NCBI GenBank assembly: GCA_937981555.1
Contig: CALJOK010000004.1
Location: forward strand, 1 to 64,000
Source of the DNA: an uncultured Saprospiraceae bacterium
GTDB taxonomy: Bacteria; Bacteroidota; Bacteroidia; Chitinophagales; Saprospiraceae
Direction of reading: 5' to 3'
DNA: 64,000 nucleotides
Under the pieces are notes generated by a model. The model was given only the letters and a program-made list of their open reading frames with translations, did no database searches and was not told the origin of the DNA. Every line of letters starts with the position of its first letter. The stretch's first letter is position 1. The position numbers and the translations under genes are program-made. Positions 54,701 to 64,000 of this stretch are shown here, one piece after another.

Positions 54701-54818
54701 TTTGGAATGATTTTTTTATTAGAACTATTTATATGTGTTTTTTACAAAAAAATAAGCTTGAATCATTTTGATTTAAATTACTTTTGCAAAAAAACGAAAC
54801 ACTTTCTAAAAACTAAAA

Positions 54819-56291
54819 ATGAGAAAACTTAAAAAGTTATTACGCCTCCTTTTCCTTTCTGTACTTTTGATAATTCTTGCCATCATCATTATCAATACAG
54901 TTAGTTACTCTTCCAAGCAAATCTCAGTTTCTGCAGTTGACAAAATCGAAGTAAGCAACGATGTGGTTCAACGACTTTCTGAGGTTACGAAAATTGCAAC
55001 GACTTCTTATTCCACGCATGTCGATACTGCTGCCTTCATTAAATATCATACTTATGTTGATTCTATTTTTCCATTGGTCGACTCTCTCTTGGAAAAAACG
55101 ACGGTCAATCAATTTAGCCGAATTTACAAATGGCAAGGTCGGAACCCAAATTTAAAACCATACCTTTTGATGGCTCACTTAGATATTGTTCCTGTGGAAA
55201 AAGAAAGTCAAGCTAGATGGACAGAACCACCTTATAGCGGCAAGGTCAAAGATAATTTTATTTGGGGAAGAGGCACACTCGATGACAAAGTAAGTGCGAT
55301 GGGAATTCTCGAAACTGCAGAAATTTTACTGAAAGAGAATTACGAACCTCAGCGAACAATTTATTTTGCTTTTGGCCATGACGAAGAAGTTGGAGGAAAA
55401 AATGGAGCGCAAGCTATCGTTGAATATTTTTTACAGAAAAAAATAAATTTTGAATACGTGTTGGATGAAGGATCTTTAATTGTAGAAAATGCCATTCCAG
55501 GATTAACTCAACCTTTAGCTTTGATTGGAACTGCGGAGAAAGGATATTGCACTTTGAGATTGGAGGTTAATTTAGAGCATGGTGGTCACTCTTCGATGCC
55601 TCCTCCTGAAACTGCGATTGGAATTTTGAGTCATGCTTTGGCGACTCTGCAAGACAATCCTTTCCCTGCTACTATTTCTCAAAATGCGCAAGAATTATTT
55701 GATCATATTGGCCCTGAAATGACTTTACCGAGCAAAGCCATTTTTGCCAACCTTTGGTTATTTGAGGGTGTTTTAAAATCTCAATTTGAAAAATCTGCGC
55801 CTTCGAATGCGATGATTCGAACAACCATTGCACCAACAATTATAGAAGGAGGTGTAAAAGATAATGTGTTGCCAACCAATGTTTCGGCAACTATTAATTT
55901 TAGAATTATTCCTGGGCAAACGAGTGAAACAGTCATTGATTATTTGAATGAAACAATTGACGATGAGCGGGTAAATGTATCTCGAATAGGTGCTTCCTTT
56001 TCAAGTGAACCTTCAAAAATTTCTAGTTCGTCTTCTTTTGGATTTAATGCTTTGCAAAAAACAACGAAGGAGATTTTTCCTCAAAGTGTGGTGACTCCAA
56101 GTTTAGTCATTGCAGGAACGGATAGTCGATTCTATGAACCGGTGAGTGAAAGTATTTATCGTTTTATGCCGGTGCAATTAACGAATGATGACTTAAAAAG
56201 AATCCATGGAATTGATGAACGCATCAGCGTGGAAAATTATAAAACGATGATTGCTTTTTATTATCAATTGATTTTAAATAGTAGTATTTGA
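54819..56291 (+). CDS. M20-family metallopeptidase (PM20D1/carboxypeptidase S-like), membrane-anchored
   Basis: 490 residues. An N-terminal membrane anchor (8-30) is followed by the M20 catalytic domain. Zinc ligands are visible in MAHLDIVPV (His near 120), GRGTLDDK (Asp near 154), GHDEEVGG (the general-base and ligand Glu pair near 189-190) and LDEGS. The final ligand His lies in RIHGIDERIS near residue 468. The dimerisation domain is between about 235 and 380. The subgroup resembles PM20D1 and CPS1, which hydrolyse or form N-acyl amino acids or act on dipeptides. Confidence 0.85.
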   Translation: MRKLKKLLRLLFLSVLLIILAIIIINTVSYSSKQISVSAVDKIEVSNDVVQRLSEVTKIATTSYSTHVDTAAFIKYHTYVDSIFPLVDSLLEKTTVNQFSRIYKWQGRNPNLKPYLLMAHLDIVPVEKESQARWTEPPYSGKVKDNFIWGRGTLDDKVSAMGILETAEILLKENYEPQRTIYFAFGHDEEVGGKNGAQAIVEYFLQKKINFEYVLDEGSLIVENAIPGLTQPLALIGTAEKGYCTLRLEVNLEHGGHSSMPPPETAIGILSHALATLQDNPFPATISQNAQELFDHIGPEMTLPSKAIFANLWLFEGVLKSQFEKSAPSNAMIRTTIAPTIIEGGVKDNVLPTNVSATINFRIIPGQTSETVIDYLNETIDDERVNVSRIGASFSSEPSKISSSSSFGFNALQKTTKEIFPQSVVTPSLVIAGTDSRFYEPVSESIYRFMPVQLTNDDLKRIHGIDERISVENYKTMIAFYYQLILNSSI

Positions 56292-56309
56292 TTTTTAGTA
56301 AAAAAGAAA

Positions 56310-56342
56310 AGAGCTTCCAGATTTTGAAAATCTGGAAGCTCT
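56310..56342. terminator. bidirectional terminator between peptidase and permease genes
   Basis: A perfect 15-bp stem (56311-56325 with 56327-56341), extended by one A-T pair. It is flanked by an A-rich run on the left and AAATTTT on the right. It separates two convergent genes. Confidence 0.8.
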
Positions 56343-56362
56343 AAATTTTGCTTTAAAGAAAA

Positions 56363-58729
56363 TTACTCCGACCGAATACTTTCCACAGGATCAGACATCG
56401 CAGCTCTTGCCGATTGAAAAACTACAGTTACTAAAGCAATTCCAATCGCCATCAAACCAGCCATTGCAAAAACCCACCAATCTAAATCGACATGAAAGGC
56501 AAAATTATTCAACCAGCTTTTCATGAAATACCAAGCAAGCGGAATCGCAATAATTAAAGCTATAAAAACTAGTTTTAAAAAATCTTTGGAAAGTAAATTA
56601 ATGATGCTAAAAGCAGATGCTCCGAGTACTTTTCGAATGCCAATTTCTTTAAATCTTTTCTCCGCAGTATAAGTTGCTAGTCCAAAAATTCCTAAGCAAG
56701 AAATGATAATTGCGATGAGAGAAAAAAGAAAAAACATACTTCCCGTTTTCGTTTCAGATTTATACAATTCGTTAAAAGTCTCATCTAAAAATTCATATTG
56801 AAAAACATCATTGGGAGAATGTTGCTTAAATACTTTCTCCGCAGCAGCGATAGATTGAGCTACATCTTCGCCCGAAGTTTTGACATACATAGTTGGAAAA
56901 TAGTCTGTGCGTTGATTAAAAATTAACGGCTTAATCTCCGAATGAAGTGATTGAAAATGAAAGTCTTTAACCACTCCTACAATGGTTCCTCTTTCGCCCC
57001 AGAAGTCGATCCATTTTCCAATTGGGTTTTCAAAGTTCATTGCCTTAGCTGCTGCCTCATTGATAATAAATGAAGTAGAGTCTAACCTTGCTGACGCATT
57101 AAACCACCTACCGTCTTTCAATTTCAAATCAAAAAATTTATTGAAATTATCGCCAGCATACATATTAAAAAGTTGTAAATCTTGTTCCCCCTCTACCCCT
57201 TCCCACGTCAACCCACTAAAACTATTCGTAATAGAAACGATTGATTGATTGCTGATCGTAATATCTTTAATCGCAGATTCATTCTGTAAAGCCGTTTTTA
57301 AAATCCTTGTATTTTCATTATTATGATTGAATTTAAAAATGTGCTCTTTATCGTAACCTAATTTTTTTGATTGGATAAATTCCATTTGGCGAAGCATAAA
57401 AACAGTACAAATTATTAATGCTGCTGAACTAACAAATTGAGTGACAACTAAAAGTTTCCGTATTCCACTCTTACCATCTACCCCTTTAAAAACGCCTCCT
57501 TTTAAAACTTGAATTGGCCGAAAAGCAGAGAGTTGCAAAGCTGGCTGAATACCACTCAATAAAATAGTTATAAAAGTCAGCACACTAATAAGTCCAATAG
57601 TTTGTAGAGAAAAAACAGTTTGTGTAGAAAATTCTTTTCCTGAAATTTCTTTAAAATAAGGTAATCCAACTTGGGCTAACAACAGAGCACCCAAACTACA
57701 AAGGCCAACTAAACATATTGTCTCCATAACATGTTGACCTATTAAATGAGATCGGGAAGCGCCTACTATTTTTTTAATTCCTGTAGCTTTTGCTCGATGT
57801 GCAGCTCTTGCTGTAGTAAGGTTTATATAATTGATGGAAGCAATAAGTATTATGATAAATGCGATCCAACCAAATAAGCGAATCGTTTTGGGATCTCCTT
57901 TTTCAAAACCATATTTCATTTTTCCAAGTCCTAAATAAATATCTTGAACAGGATGTAACTCTGCAAAACTTCTAGCTTCCACTTCTTCATTTTCTTGAAT
58001 GGGAAATAATGCGGTTATTTTTTTTCCAATTTTCTCAGCATCACTATTGGGTCTCAATGTGAGATAGGTCGAGAAATTAAATGATCTCCAATGCAAACTT
58101 CCTTCGCTATAAAACTGCGTAACATTTTTTTCAAAAGGAAGAAAACAATCTACAGGGAGATGAGTATTGGGAGGTGACTTTTTGATAATCCCAGTAATTT
58201 TAAGATCTAGTTTGTCATCTAACCTGATCGTCTTTCCCATTGGGTTTTCTTTGCCAAAAATTTTATAGGCTTTTTCATCTGTAAGGATTACACTATTTGG
58301 GTTTGATAAAGCAGTCGCAGGATCACCTTGAATAAATTCGAAATCCAAAATTTGAAATAATTCAGGATCAATAAGAAAAGTATTATCAACATTCAAAAGG
58401 AAATTTTCATACTTCAAAACGGGCTTCCACAAACCAGATGTTCTTGCAACATTTTGCACCTCTGGAATTTGTTCTTTGATCGCAGCTTGCAAAGGTGCAG
58501 GGGTTCGGATGCCCCAATTTCTTTCTCCTCCAAAAGAGTTATTGGTTAAGACTAAATAGTTTTGTCCATTTTCAGAATGGTAATTATCGTAAGATGTTTC
58601 GTCCTGAATCCACATAAAAATAAGTAAGGCAACTGTCATCCCGATAGTTAAACCGATACAATTGAGCAAAGTGTAAAACTTGTCTCTTTTGAGATTACGA
58701 AAAGCGTATTTTATATTTTTAAAAAACAT
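56363..58729 (-). CDS. FtsX/MacB-type ABC transporter permease
   Basis: 788 residues with the Bacteroidota double-repeat layout: helix 1 near 20-42, a periplasmic MacB-like domain (45-280), three helices (286-410), one near 425-447, a second periplasmic domain (450-675), and three C-terminal helices (680-788). FKEIGIRKVLGAS precedes the last helices as in the whole family. No ATPase is encoded here, so the motor is elsewhere. It is the last of four consecutive paralogues on this strand, 12 bp behind the next. Confidence 0.88.
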   Translation of the reverse strand: MFFKNIKYAFRNLKRDKFYTLLNCIGLTIGMTVALLIFMWIQDETSYDNYHSENGQNYLVLTNNSFGGERNWGIRTPAPLQAAIKEQIPEVQNVARTSGLWKPVLKYENFLLNVDNTFLIDPELFQILDFEFIQGDPATALSNPNSVILTDEKAYKIFGKENPMGKTIRLDDKLDLKITGIIKKSPPNTHLPVDCFLPFEKNVTQFYSEGSLHWRSFNFSTYLTLRPNSDAEKIGKKITALFPIQENEEVEARSFAELHPVQDIYLGLGKMKYGFEKGDPKTIRLFGWIAFIIILIASINYINLTTARAAHRAKATGIKKIVGASRSHLIGQHVMETICLVGLCSLGALLLAQVGLPYFKEISGKEFSTQTVFSLQTIGLISVLTFITILLSGIQPALQLSAFRPIQVLKGGVFKGVDGKSGIRKLLVVTQFVSSAALIICTVFMLRQMEFIQSKKLGYDKEHIFKFNHNNENTRILKTALQNESAIKDITISNQSIVSITNSFSGLTWEGVEGEQDLQLFNMYAGDNFNKFFDLKLKDGRWFNASARLDSTSFIINEAAAKAMNFENPIGKWIDFWGERGTIVGVVKDFHFQSLHSEIKPLIFNQRTDYFPTMYVKTSGEDVAQSIAAAEKVFKQHSPNDVFQYEFLDETFNELYKSETKTGSMFFLFSLIAIIISCLGIFGLATYTAEKRFKEIGIRKVLGASAFSIINLLSKDFLKLVFIALIIAIPLAWYFMKSWLNNFAFHVDLDWWVFAMAGLMAIGIALVTVVFQSARAAMSDPVESIRSE

Positions 58730-58741
58730 AGGTTTCTTATT

Positions 58742-61144
58742 TTATTCGTTTTTCAAAATGTCCGAAGGATTCATTTGTGCTGCTAATCGAGTTTGGGAAA
58801 GTATTGTTATAAATGCGAGTAGTAATATAATTCCAACTCCAGTTAGGATCATTCCAAAACTAATATTAGTTCGAATTAAGAAATTTTGTAACCAAAAATT
58901 GGAAAGAAAAATAGTCAAAGGAACAGCAATTACAATGGCAATACTTAAAAGAAAAAGAAACCCTTTGGCTAATTGCCAATTCAAATTCCTTTCACTTGCG
59001 CCGAGTACTTTTCGAATACCTACTTCTTTTAATCTTCCTTCAATCGTATAAATCACCATCCCGAGTAATCCTAAACAAGAAATTAGAATAGTCAAGAATC
59101 CAACGAATCCAATAATTTTAGAACCCATTTTGAAGAACTTCGATAAATGATAAACTCGCTCATCTATATAAAATGAATGAATCCCCTTTTGCGGAGAAAG
59201 CTCATCCCAAATTTTATGAATCGCTAAAACTGTTTCAGAAGTATTCGTTTCATTTAGTCGAATATTGGCAACACCCATTTCATTTCCTAATCGCAAGCCA
59301 TAGGGTTCTATTTTTTCAAACCAAATATTATCATGATGAAAATCTTGAGTTACTCCTATCACAGTCAAGGCAATTGTATCAATCATAATTGATTTCCCAA
59401 GCGCTTCATTTGGCGATTGGAAACCCATTCGTTTTGTCGCTTTTTCATTAAGCAAAATAAATTGTTCGCCTTTTGAATTATTATTTTTTGGAAAATTCTT
59501 CCCTGCGATAAGTTTGATTTCCATGTTGTCTATAAAATTTGGGCTCACTAAATTATAAGCCAATTTCATTGAATCTGATTGGTTATTGAAGGTAGTTTTT
59601 GTATCCGCCAAACCTCCTACAAGAATCGCACTCCATGATGCGGAAATAGATTCGACACCTTTTATTTGTTTTACCTTTTGAGCAAAAACATCATAGTTCA
59701 CTTCATTACCAATCCTCACATTCATCATGTTATCAATGCGAAGACCAAGATCTGCAGTCATCACCTTTTTCTGTTGTTGCATCACAATGATGACAGTTAA
59801 AATAAAAACCAAAGACAAAGCAAATTGAAATGTAACAAGACTTTTACGGAAACCAACTCGTGAAAATATTTTCACATTCGATAGTTTTTGAATCGACTGA
59901 ATTGGTTGAAATCTAGAAATATTAAAGGCTGGGAAAATACCTGCGAATAACCCAACGAAGAGACTAAACCCTAAAAATATTAAATATAGTTTTGGAGATT
60001 TTGTTAAATAAAAAACATCTACTACAAATGGATCTAATCTATAAAATGCTGGAATCAAAAATTCTAATAAACCAATTGCCACTAAAAATGAAAGTAATGA
60101 AATCAAAACAGCCTCACTCAAAAACTGGATGACAATATCTTTTTTTCCTGCTCCAGCTACTTTTCTAATTCCAATTTCTTTTGCTCGTTTTAATGACCTC
60201 GCTACTGACAAATTCATATAATTAAAACAAGCAGCCAACATGATGACAATACCTAAAACAATCAAAAAATATAAAACAACCATCGGTGTTCCTATACCAA
60301 TATCATTTCCTAAGTCTTGACTTGGCATGACTTCAGCAAGTGCTTGAGACTTGAACAGATATTGATGATTTCCATCTCTCTGACTATAATCTTCCCCTAT
60401 TTTAGCTAAGGCATAATCAAGAGAAACTTGACTTTCTTTTTTATCCAAAAGTAAATACACCAGACCTCTCCAAACATTATCATAGCCATATAGATTAATT
60501 GCTTCTTGTTGCTCTTTGGTCATTGCATCAATCGTTGCAAATGACATCAAAAATTCAAATTGAATATGAGATCGAATGGGTGGCGTCGGAATGATTCCAG
60601 TTATTTTAAAACTTCCAACATCTTTTATTTCGATAAAAGTACCGATTGGATTTTTTCCAAAAAAGTTTACATCAGCAAATTTTTCAGTTAGAACAATTGA
60701 GTTAGGTGCTTGGAGTGCAGTTGCTTGATCTCCTTTAGTCCAACCAAAACTGAAGACACTTAAAAAATCTTCATCTACGGCAAAACCACTTTTGTCATTT
60801 GTCAATATTTTTTCTTCTTGCAAAAATGTTCCGTTCATATCCATTAATCGAACGGCACTCTTTATAAAGGGATATTTGTCTTTTAATTCCTCTCTTATTT
60901 GAATTGACGTCGTTGCCAAATCTGGTTGGAGTGAAGCTTGTCCGTTTTCTTTTTTAGAAGAAATAACGCGATAAATATCATCGCCATGCTCATGAAATTT
61001 ATCATAAGAATATTGATCATTCAATATCGTAATCAAAAGCAAACAAACAGCTAAACTAATTGCAAACCCAAAAATATTGAGTGCAGAAAATAGTTTATTT
61101 TTAAACAATTGCCGAATGGCTATTTTAAAATAATTATTAATCAT
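58742..61144 (-). CDS. FtsX/MacB-type ABC transporter permease
   Basis: About 800 residues from the Met at 61144 (MINNYFKIAIRQLFKNK). The open frame continues upstream to 61273, but that part overlaps the previous gene and lacks family features. Same two-repeat permease layout; both copies of the coupling motif are visible (AKEIGIRKVAGAG and LKEVGIRKVLGAS). It starts 11 bp after the preceding permease stop, so these genes form one operon. Confidence 0.86.
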   Translation of the reverse strand: MINNYFKIAIRQLFKNKLFSALNIFGFAISLAVCLLLITILNDQYSYDKFHEHGDDIYRVISSKKENGQASLQPDLATTSIQIREELKDKYPFIKSAVRLMDMNGTFLQEEKILTNDKSGFAVDEDFLSVFSFGWTKGDQATALQAPNSIVLTEKFADVNFFGKNPIGTFIEIKDVGSFKITGIIPTPPIRSHIQFEFLMSFATIDAMTKEQQEAINLYGYDNVWRGLVYLLLDKKESQVSLDYALAKIGEDYSQRDGNHQYLFKSQALAEVMPSQDLGNDIGIGTPMVVLYFLIVLGIVIMLAACFNYMNLSVARSLKRAKEIGIRKVAGAGKKDIVIQFLSEAVLISLLSFLVAIGLLEFLIPAFYRLDPFVVDVFYLTKSPKLYLIFLGFSLFVGLFAGIFPAFNISRFQPIQSIQKLSNVKIFSRVGFRKSLVTFQFALSLVFILTVIIVMQQQKKVMTADLGLRIDNMMNVRIGNEVNYDVFAQKVKQIKGVESISASWSAILVGGLADTKTTFNNQSDSMKLAYNLVSPNFIDNMEIKLIAGKNFPKNNNSKGEQFILLNEKATKRMGFQSPNEALGKSIMIDTIALTVIGVTQDFHHDNIWFEKIEPYGLRLGNEMGVANIRLNETNTSETVLAIHKIWDELSPQKGIHSFYIDERVYHLSKFFKMGSKIIGFVGFLTILISCLGLLGMVIYTIEGRLKEVGIRKVLGASERNLNWQLAKGFLFLLSIAIVIAVPLTIFLSNFWLQNFLIRTNISFGMILTGVGIILLLAFITILSQTRLAAQMNPSDILKNE

Positions 61145-61155
61145 GACTTTAATTT

Positions 61156-63567
61156 TTATTCGTTTTTCAAAGATTCCACAGGATTTGTCAATGCCGCTTT
61201 TAGACTTTGCGAGCTTACTGTCAAAAATGCAATCATCAATGCACCGGCTCCTGCCACAGCAAAAACCCACCATTCAATATTGACCCGATAAGCAAAATCT
61301 TGCAACCAATTATCCATGATATACCAAGCAAGTGGCGTCGCAAAAATGAAGGCAATGAATACTAATTTCAAAAAGTCTTTGGACAACAAACTGATGATAC
61401 CAAATACTGATGCGCCCAATATTTTTCGAATCCCAATTTCTTTCGTGCGCTGCTGAATAATAAAAGTGGACAACGCCAACAATCCCAAACAAGCAATCAA
61501 AATCGATAAAAAAGTAGCCATCAAAAGTATTTGTCCTAAGCGACTTTCGGTACTATATAATTCTGCAAAACGCATATCCATAAATCGATAATCGAACGGA
61601 CGATCTTTGATATTTGCATTCCAAACTTGCTCGACTTGAGGCAAGACATTTTTCATATTGGAGGCATCAATCTTTAGCGCAAGGATTGGAGTGTTCTTCG
61701 ACGCTTGAAAACAAATCGCACTAATTGGATTGTGTAAAGTATTGTGATGAATATCTTTGATGACGCCAACTACTCTTCCTGGTTCGCTACCCTGGGAATT
61801 CCGCATGACTTCTTGTCCAACTGGATCGCCTTTCCAACCGACTCTTTTGATAAACGATTCGTTGACCACATATTCTCTTTCAGTAGTCATCCCTTCTTCC
61901 GTTGGTGCTCTTCCTGCGATAAATTCCATTTCATATAAATCGAAAAAATCGCTAGCCACTTGATTAATTGTCATCGGAAAAGTTTCCCATTGCTTTGTTT
62001 CTTCATTACGTGCATTTACACCATTTTGCCCTTCGATAGTTCCTAATGAACCATCGCTACTACTCACATCAATCACTCCCGAAATAGCAGCTATTTGTTT
62101 TTTTATAGGATCGGCTTTCATATAATTCCCCCAACCTAAATCTAATTCTACGACTTGATCATATTTAAAACCTAATTCTTTGTTTTGTAAAAACTCCAAT
62201 TGTTGGTAACAAATCAATGAACCAATAATCAACATTCCGGAAAGCATAAATTGCAAAACGACTAATCGTTGAATAAATGGCCGCTTAACTGAGACAGCAG
62301 TTCCTAATCGTTGAAAGGCTTCCACCGCTGAAAATCGTGCCGCTTGGATAGCAGGAAATAAACCTGCCAATAATCCTAACAATATAATTACAAAAGCATA
62401 AATCAACATCGCTGGCAAACTAAAAACCAAGTCAATATCTCTACCTAATATGGATAGAAATGGTTTTCGCAAAAGTGTCACCCATAATAAAGCTAACGTT
62501 CCTCCGATTGTAGACATCAACATTGTTTCGCCTAGGAATTGAAATAAAACATCGGAGTTGTTCGCACCTAAAGATTTCCGAACACCAATTTCTCGTACTC
62601 GTCGCATTCCCAAAACGGTTGATAGATTTGCAAAATTGATACTACTAATCAGCAAAATAAATAATGCAATCAATCCTAAAATTTGAAGATATTTCCGATT
62701 AGTTTTTTGAAAATTATTAGAATCATAACTTAAGCCATTCGAACCTAAATGGATGTCTGCAAAAGATTGCAATGACACTCCCACCATTTCATGACTAGGC
62801 ATTTCTTTTTCCAAAAAAGATGGGAAAGTAGCTGCTACTTCAAGAGCATCACCTGCCGATGAACGCAATCGAAGATAAGTAGAAGTGCTCGCACCATGCC
62901 ATAAATTACCGGCATTCCGGTTAGTAAATTCGCGTCCATCTATCGGAGTTAAAGACTCAAATTGGAGATGACTATTTTTTGGAAGGTGATCAAAAACAGC
63001 AGAAACTATATATTGAATCGTCGTATCATTTCCAGAATTAAGCGTGGAAGTATATTCTAAACTTTCTCCAACTGGATTTTCATCGCCAAATAATTGTTCG
63101 CTGACGGAACGAGTAATCAAGATGTTTTCCAATTTATCAAAAGCAGTTTTAGCATCTCCATGCAATAATTTAAAATTAAAAAAAGAAAAGAAGCTAGTAT
63201 CCACTTGGAGACTTTTTCTTACCGTTGTTTCCTTGCCATTTGCTTGACAAAGAAAATTTTCATTGTCAGTTATCACTCTTAAGAAATCTTCCACGTCGCC
63301 ACTTTCTCTTTGCAAATAAGGCCCCATCATAGGCGAAGCCAACGCAGTTGGATTCTCTGGCGAATTAGGATATTTGAAAGTTGTGGTCAATCGATATAAA
63401 TCTGCTTGGTCAGGATTCGTTTTATCGAAACTATATTCAAATTGTAAAAAAAGAATGATCAATGTACTCACCGCTACGCTTACCGATAAGCCAAAAATAT
63501 TAATGGAAGTGATGCTGGCATTTTTTAAAAGATTTCGCCAGATGAGTTTGAGGTTTGTTAAGTTCAT
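61156..63567 (-). CDS. FtsX/MacB-type ABC transporter permease
   Basis: About 803 residues from the Met at 63567 (MNLTNLKLIWRNLLKN); an ATG 8 codons upstream (63591) is the alternative. The second start fits other family members, which begin a few residues before the first helix. Coupling motifs VREIGVRKSLGAN and TKEIGIRKILGAS are present, with a PFLSILGRDIDL-type middle region. Same operon as its neighbours. Confidence 0.86.
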   Translation of the reverse strand: MNLTNLKLIWRNLLKNASITSINIFGLSVSVAVSTLIILFLQFEYSFDKTNPDQADLYRLTTTFKYPNSPENPTALASPMMGPYLQRESGDVEDFLRVITDNENFLCQANGKETTVRKSLQVDTSFFSFFNFKLLHGDAKTAFDKLENILITRSVSEQLFGDENPVGESLEYTSTLNSGNDTTIQYIVSAVFDHLPKNSHLQFESLTPIDGREFTNRNAGNLWHGASTSTYLRLRSSAGDALEVAATFPSFLEKEMPSHEMVGVSLQSFADIHLGSNGLSYDSNNFQKTNRKYLQILGLIALFILLISSINFANLSTVLGMRRVREIGVRKSLGANNSDVLFQFLGETMLMSTIGGTLALLWVTLLRKPFLSILGRDIDLVFSLPAMLIYAFVIILLGLLAGLFPAIQAARFSAVEAFQRLGTAVSVKRPFIQRLVVLQFMLSGMLIIGSLICYQQLEFLQNKELGFKYDQVVELDLGWGNYMKADPIKKQIAAISGVIDVSSSDGSLGTIEGQNGVNARNEETKQWETFPMTINQVASDFFDLYEMEFIAGRAPTEEGMTTEREYVVNESFIKRVGWKGDPVGQEVMRNSQGSEPGRVVGVIKDIHHNTLHNPISAICFQASKNTPILALKIDASNMKNVLPQVEQVWNANIKDRPFDYRFMDMRFAELYSTESRLGQILLMATFLSILIACLGLLALSTFIIQQRTKEIGIRKILGASVFGIISLLSKDFLKLVFIAFIFATPLAWYIMDNWLQDFAYRVNIEWWVFAVAGAGALMIAFLTVSSQSLKAALTNPVESLKNE

Positions 63568-63630
63568 TTTCTTTTGAATTAAAAAATTCATAATAATAAA
63601 TTCGCCATTAGGAGTTTTCCTTAATCGAGT

Positions 63631-64000
63631 TTATTCATTTTTTAGACTTTCCACAGGATTCGTCATCGCTGCTACTAATGATTTAGAACCTACGGTCAGG
63701 AATGCAATTCCAATTGCCATGATACCTGCAAACGCAAACATCCACCACTCCAAAGAAATTCGATATTCAAAATTATTGAGCCATTCGCCCATTTGAATCC
63801 AAGCGATTGGAGTAGCGATGAGTAAGCCGATGAGGACGTAGATTAGAAATGATTTTGATAATGTAAATACAATGTTAGGAACACTTGCACCAAGTACTTT
63901 ACGAATCCCAATTTCTTTCATGCGCTGCTCTGTCATAAATGTGGCCAACGCCAAGAGTCCAAGACAAGCAATGAAAATTGCCAGTAATGAAAATATGCCA
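63631..64000 (-). CDS. FtsX/MacB-type ABC transporter permease, C-terminal part (runs off window)
   Basis: The visible 122 residues are the last quarter of a fourth permease: helix IFIACLGLLALATFM, coupling motif MKEIGIRKVLGAS, two more helices and the ending NPVESLKNE shared with the next gene downstream. The frame stays open to the right edge, so the start lies outside the window. Confidence 0.85.
   Translation of the reverse strand, partial: GIFSLLAIFIACLGLLALATFMTEQRMKEIGIRKVLGASVPNIVFTLSKSFLIYVLIGLLIATPIAWIQMGEWLNNFEYRISLEWWMFAFAGIMAIGIAFLTVGSKSLVAAMTNPVESLKNE

Noticed and set aside
61145-61273. N-terminal extension of the second FtsX/MacB-type permease
   Set aside because: The extra 43 residues are Cys- and Lys-rich, overlap the upstream permease gene, and lack family features. 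The Met at 61144 directly precedes the usual first helix.

Overview
The window is about 35% GC and reads as chromosomal DNA of a member of the phylum Bacteroidota. It carries a type IX secretion C-terminal sorting domain, an Omp28-type lipoprotein, DUF5916 and zinc-metalloprotease families typical of the phylum, tandem FtsX/MacB-type permeases, and many promoters matching the Bacteroidota -7 consensus TAnnTTTG. A Saprospiria-like organism fits, but the family cannot be fixed from this sequence. No rRNA, tRNA, CRISPR array, prophage or transposase gene was seen.

Layout. 1-5.4 kb (minus strand): a lipoprotein fragment, a Rossmann oxidoreductase, and a three-gene membrane/periplasmic molybdenum hydroxylase operon (diheme cytochrome, 2Fe-2S subunit, Mo-binding subunit). 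An AraC-type regulator sits upstream and shares an operator-like motif with the operon. 5.5-11.7 kb: a MoxR AAA+ ATPase, a soluble TPR histidine kinase, a DUF6090-like membrane protein, a DUF5691-like protein, an FCP1-type HAD phosphatase and a small unknown gene. 11.9-30.7 kb (minus): an 18.8 kb pair, made of a 4096-residue NRPS/PKS hybrid (A-PCP-sulfotransferase-KS-AT-ACP-ACP-aminotransferase-C-A-PCP-TE) followed by a 2147-residue secreted mosaic (PQQ-type sugar dehydrogenase, PKD, PA14, FG-GAP, UnbV, three discoidin-like modules, T9SS tail). 31-36.4 kb: an Omp28 lipoprotein, a second AraC regulator, a tandem array of four transcription units with one shared operator/promoter/terminator design, and a free-standing acyltransferase plus Coq4-like pair. 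36.7-43 kb: Nudix hydrolase, two membrane proteins, a TPR lipoprotein and a secreted metalloprotease. 43.2-50.6 kb: a complete histidine operon (hisG, a fused hisD-hisC, hisB, hisH, hisA, hisF, hisIE) behind a His-rich leader peptide and attenuator. 50.9-56.3 kb: membrane protein, DUF5916 protein, glycosyltransferase, M20 peptidase. 56.4-64 kb (minus): four consecutive FtsX/MacB-type permeases, the last cut by the window edge.

Points that stand out: (i) the four-unit array at 33.07-34.64 kb, where ATAG-N23-GTAG-N20-TAnnTTTG recurs with exact spacing and two units appear to make only a roughly 115-nt RNA; (ii) the NRPS/PKS with an embedded sulfotransferase and an aminotransferase; (iii) palindromic DNA elements that sit in intergenic spaces and also in frame inside NRPS linkers and a surface loop; (iv) the hisD-hisC fusion and the his attenuator. 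Most family calls rest on motif recognition by eye, without database searches.
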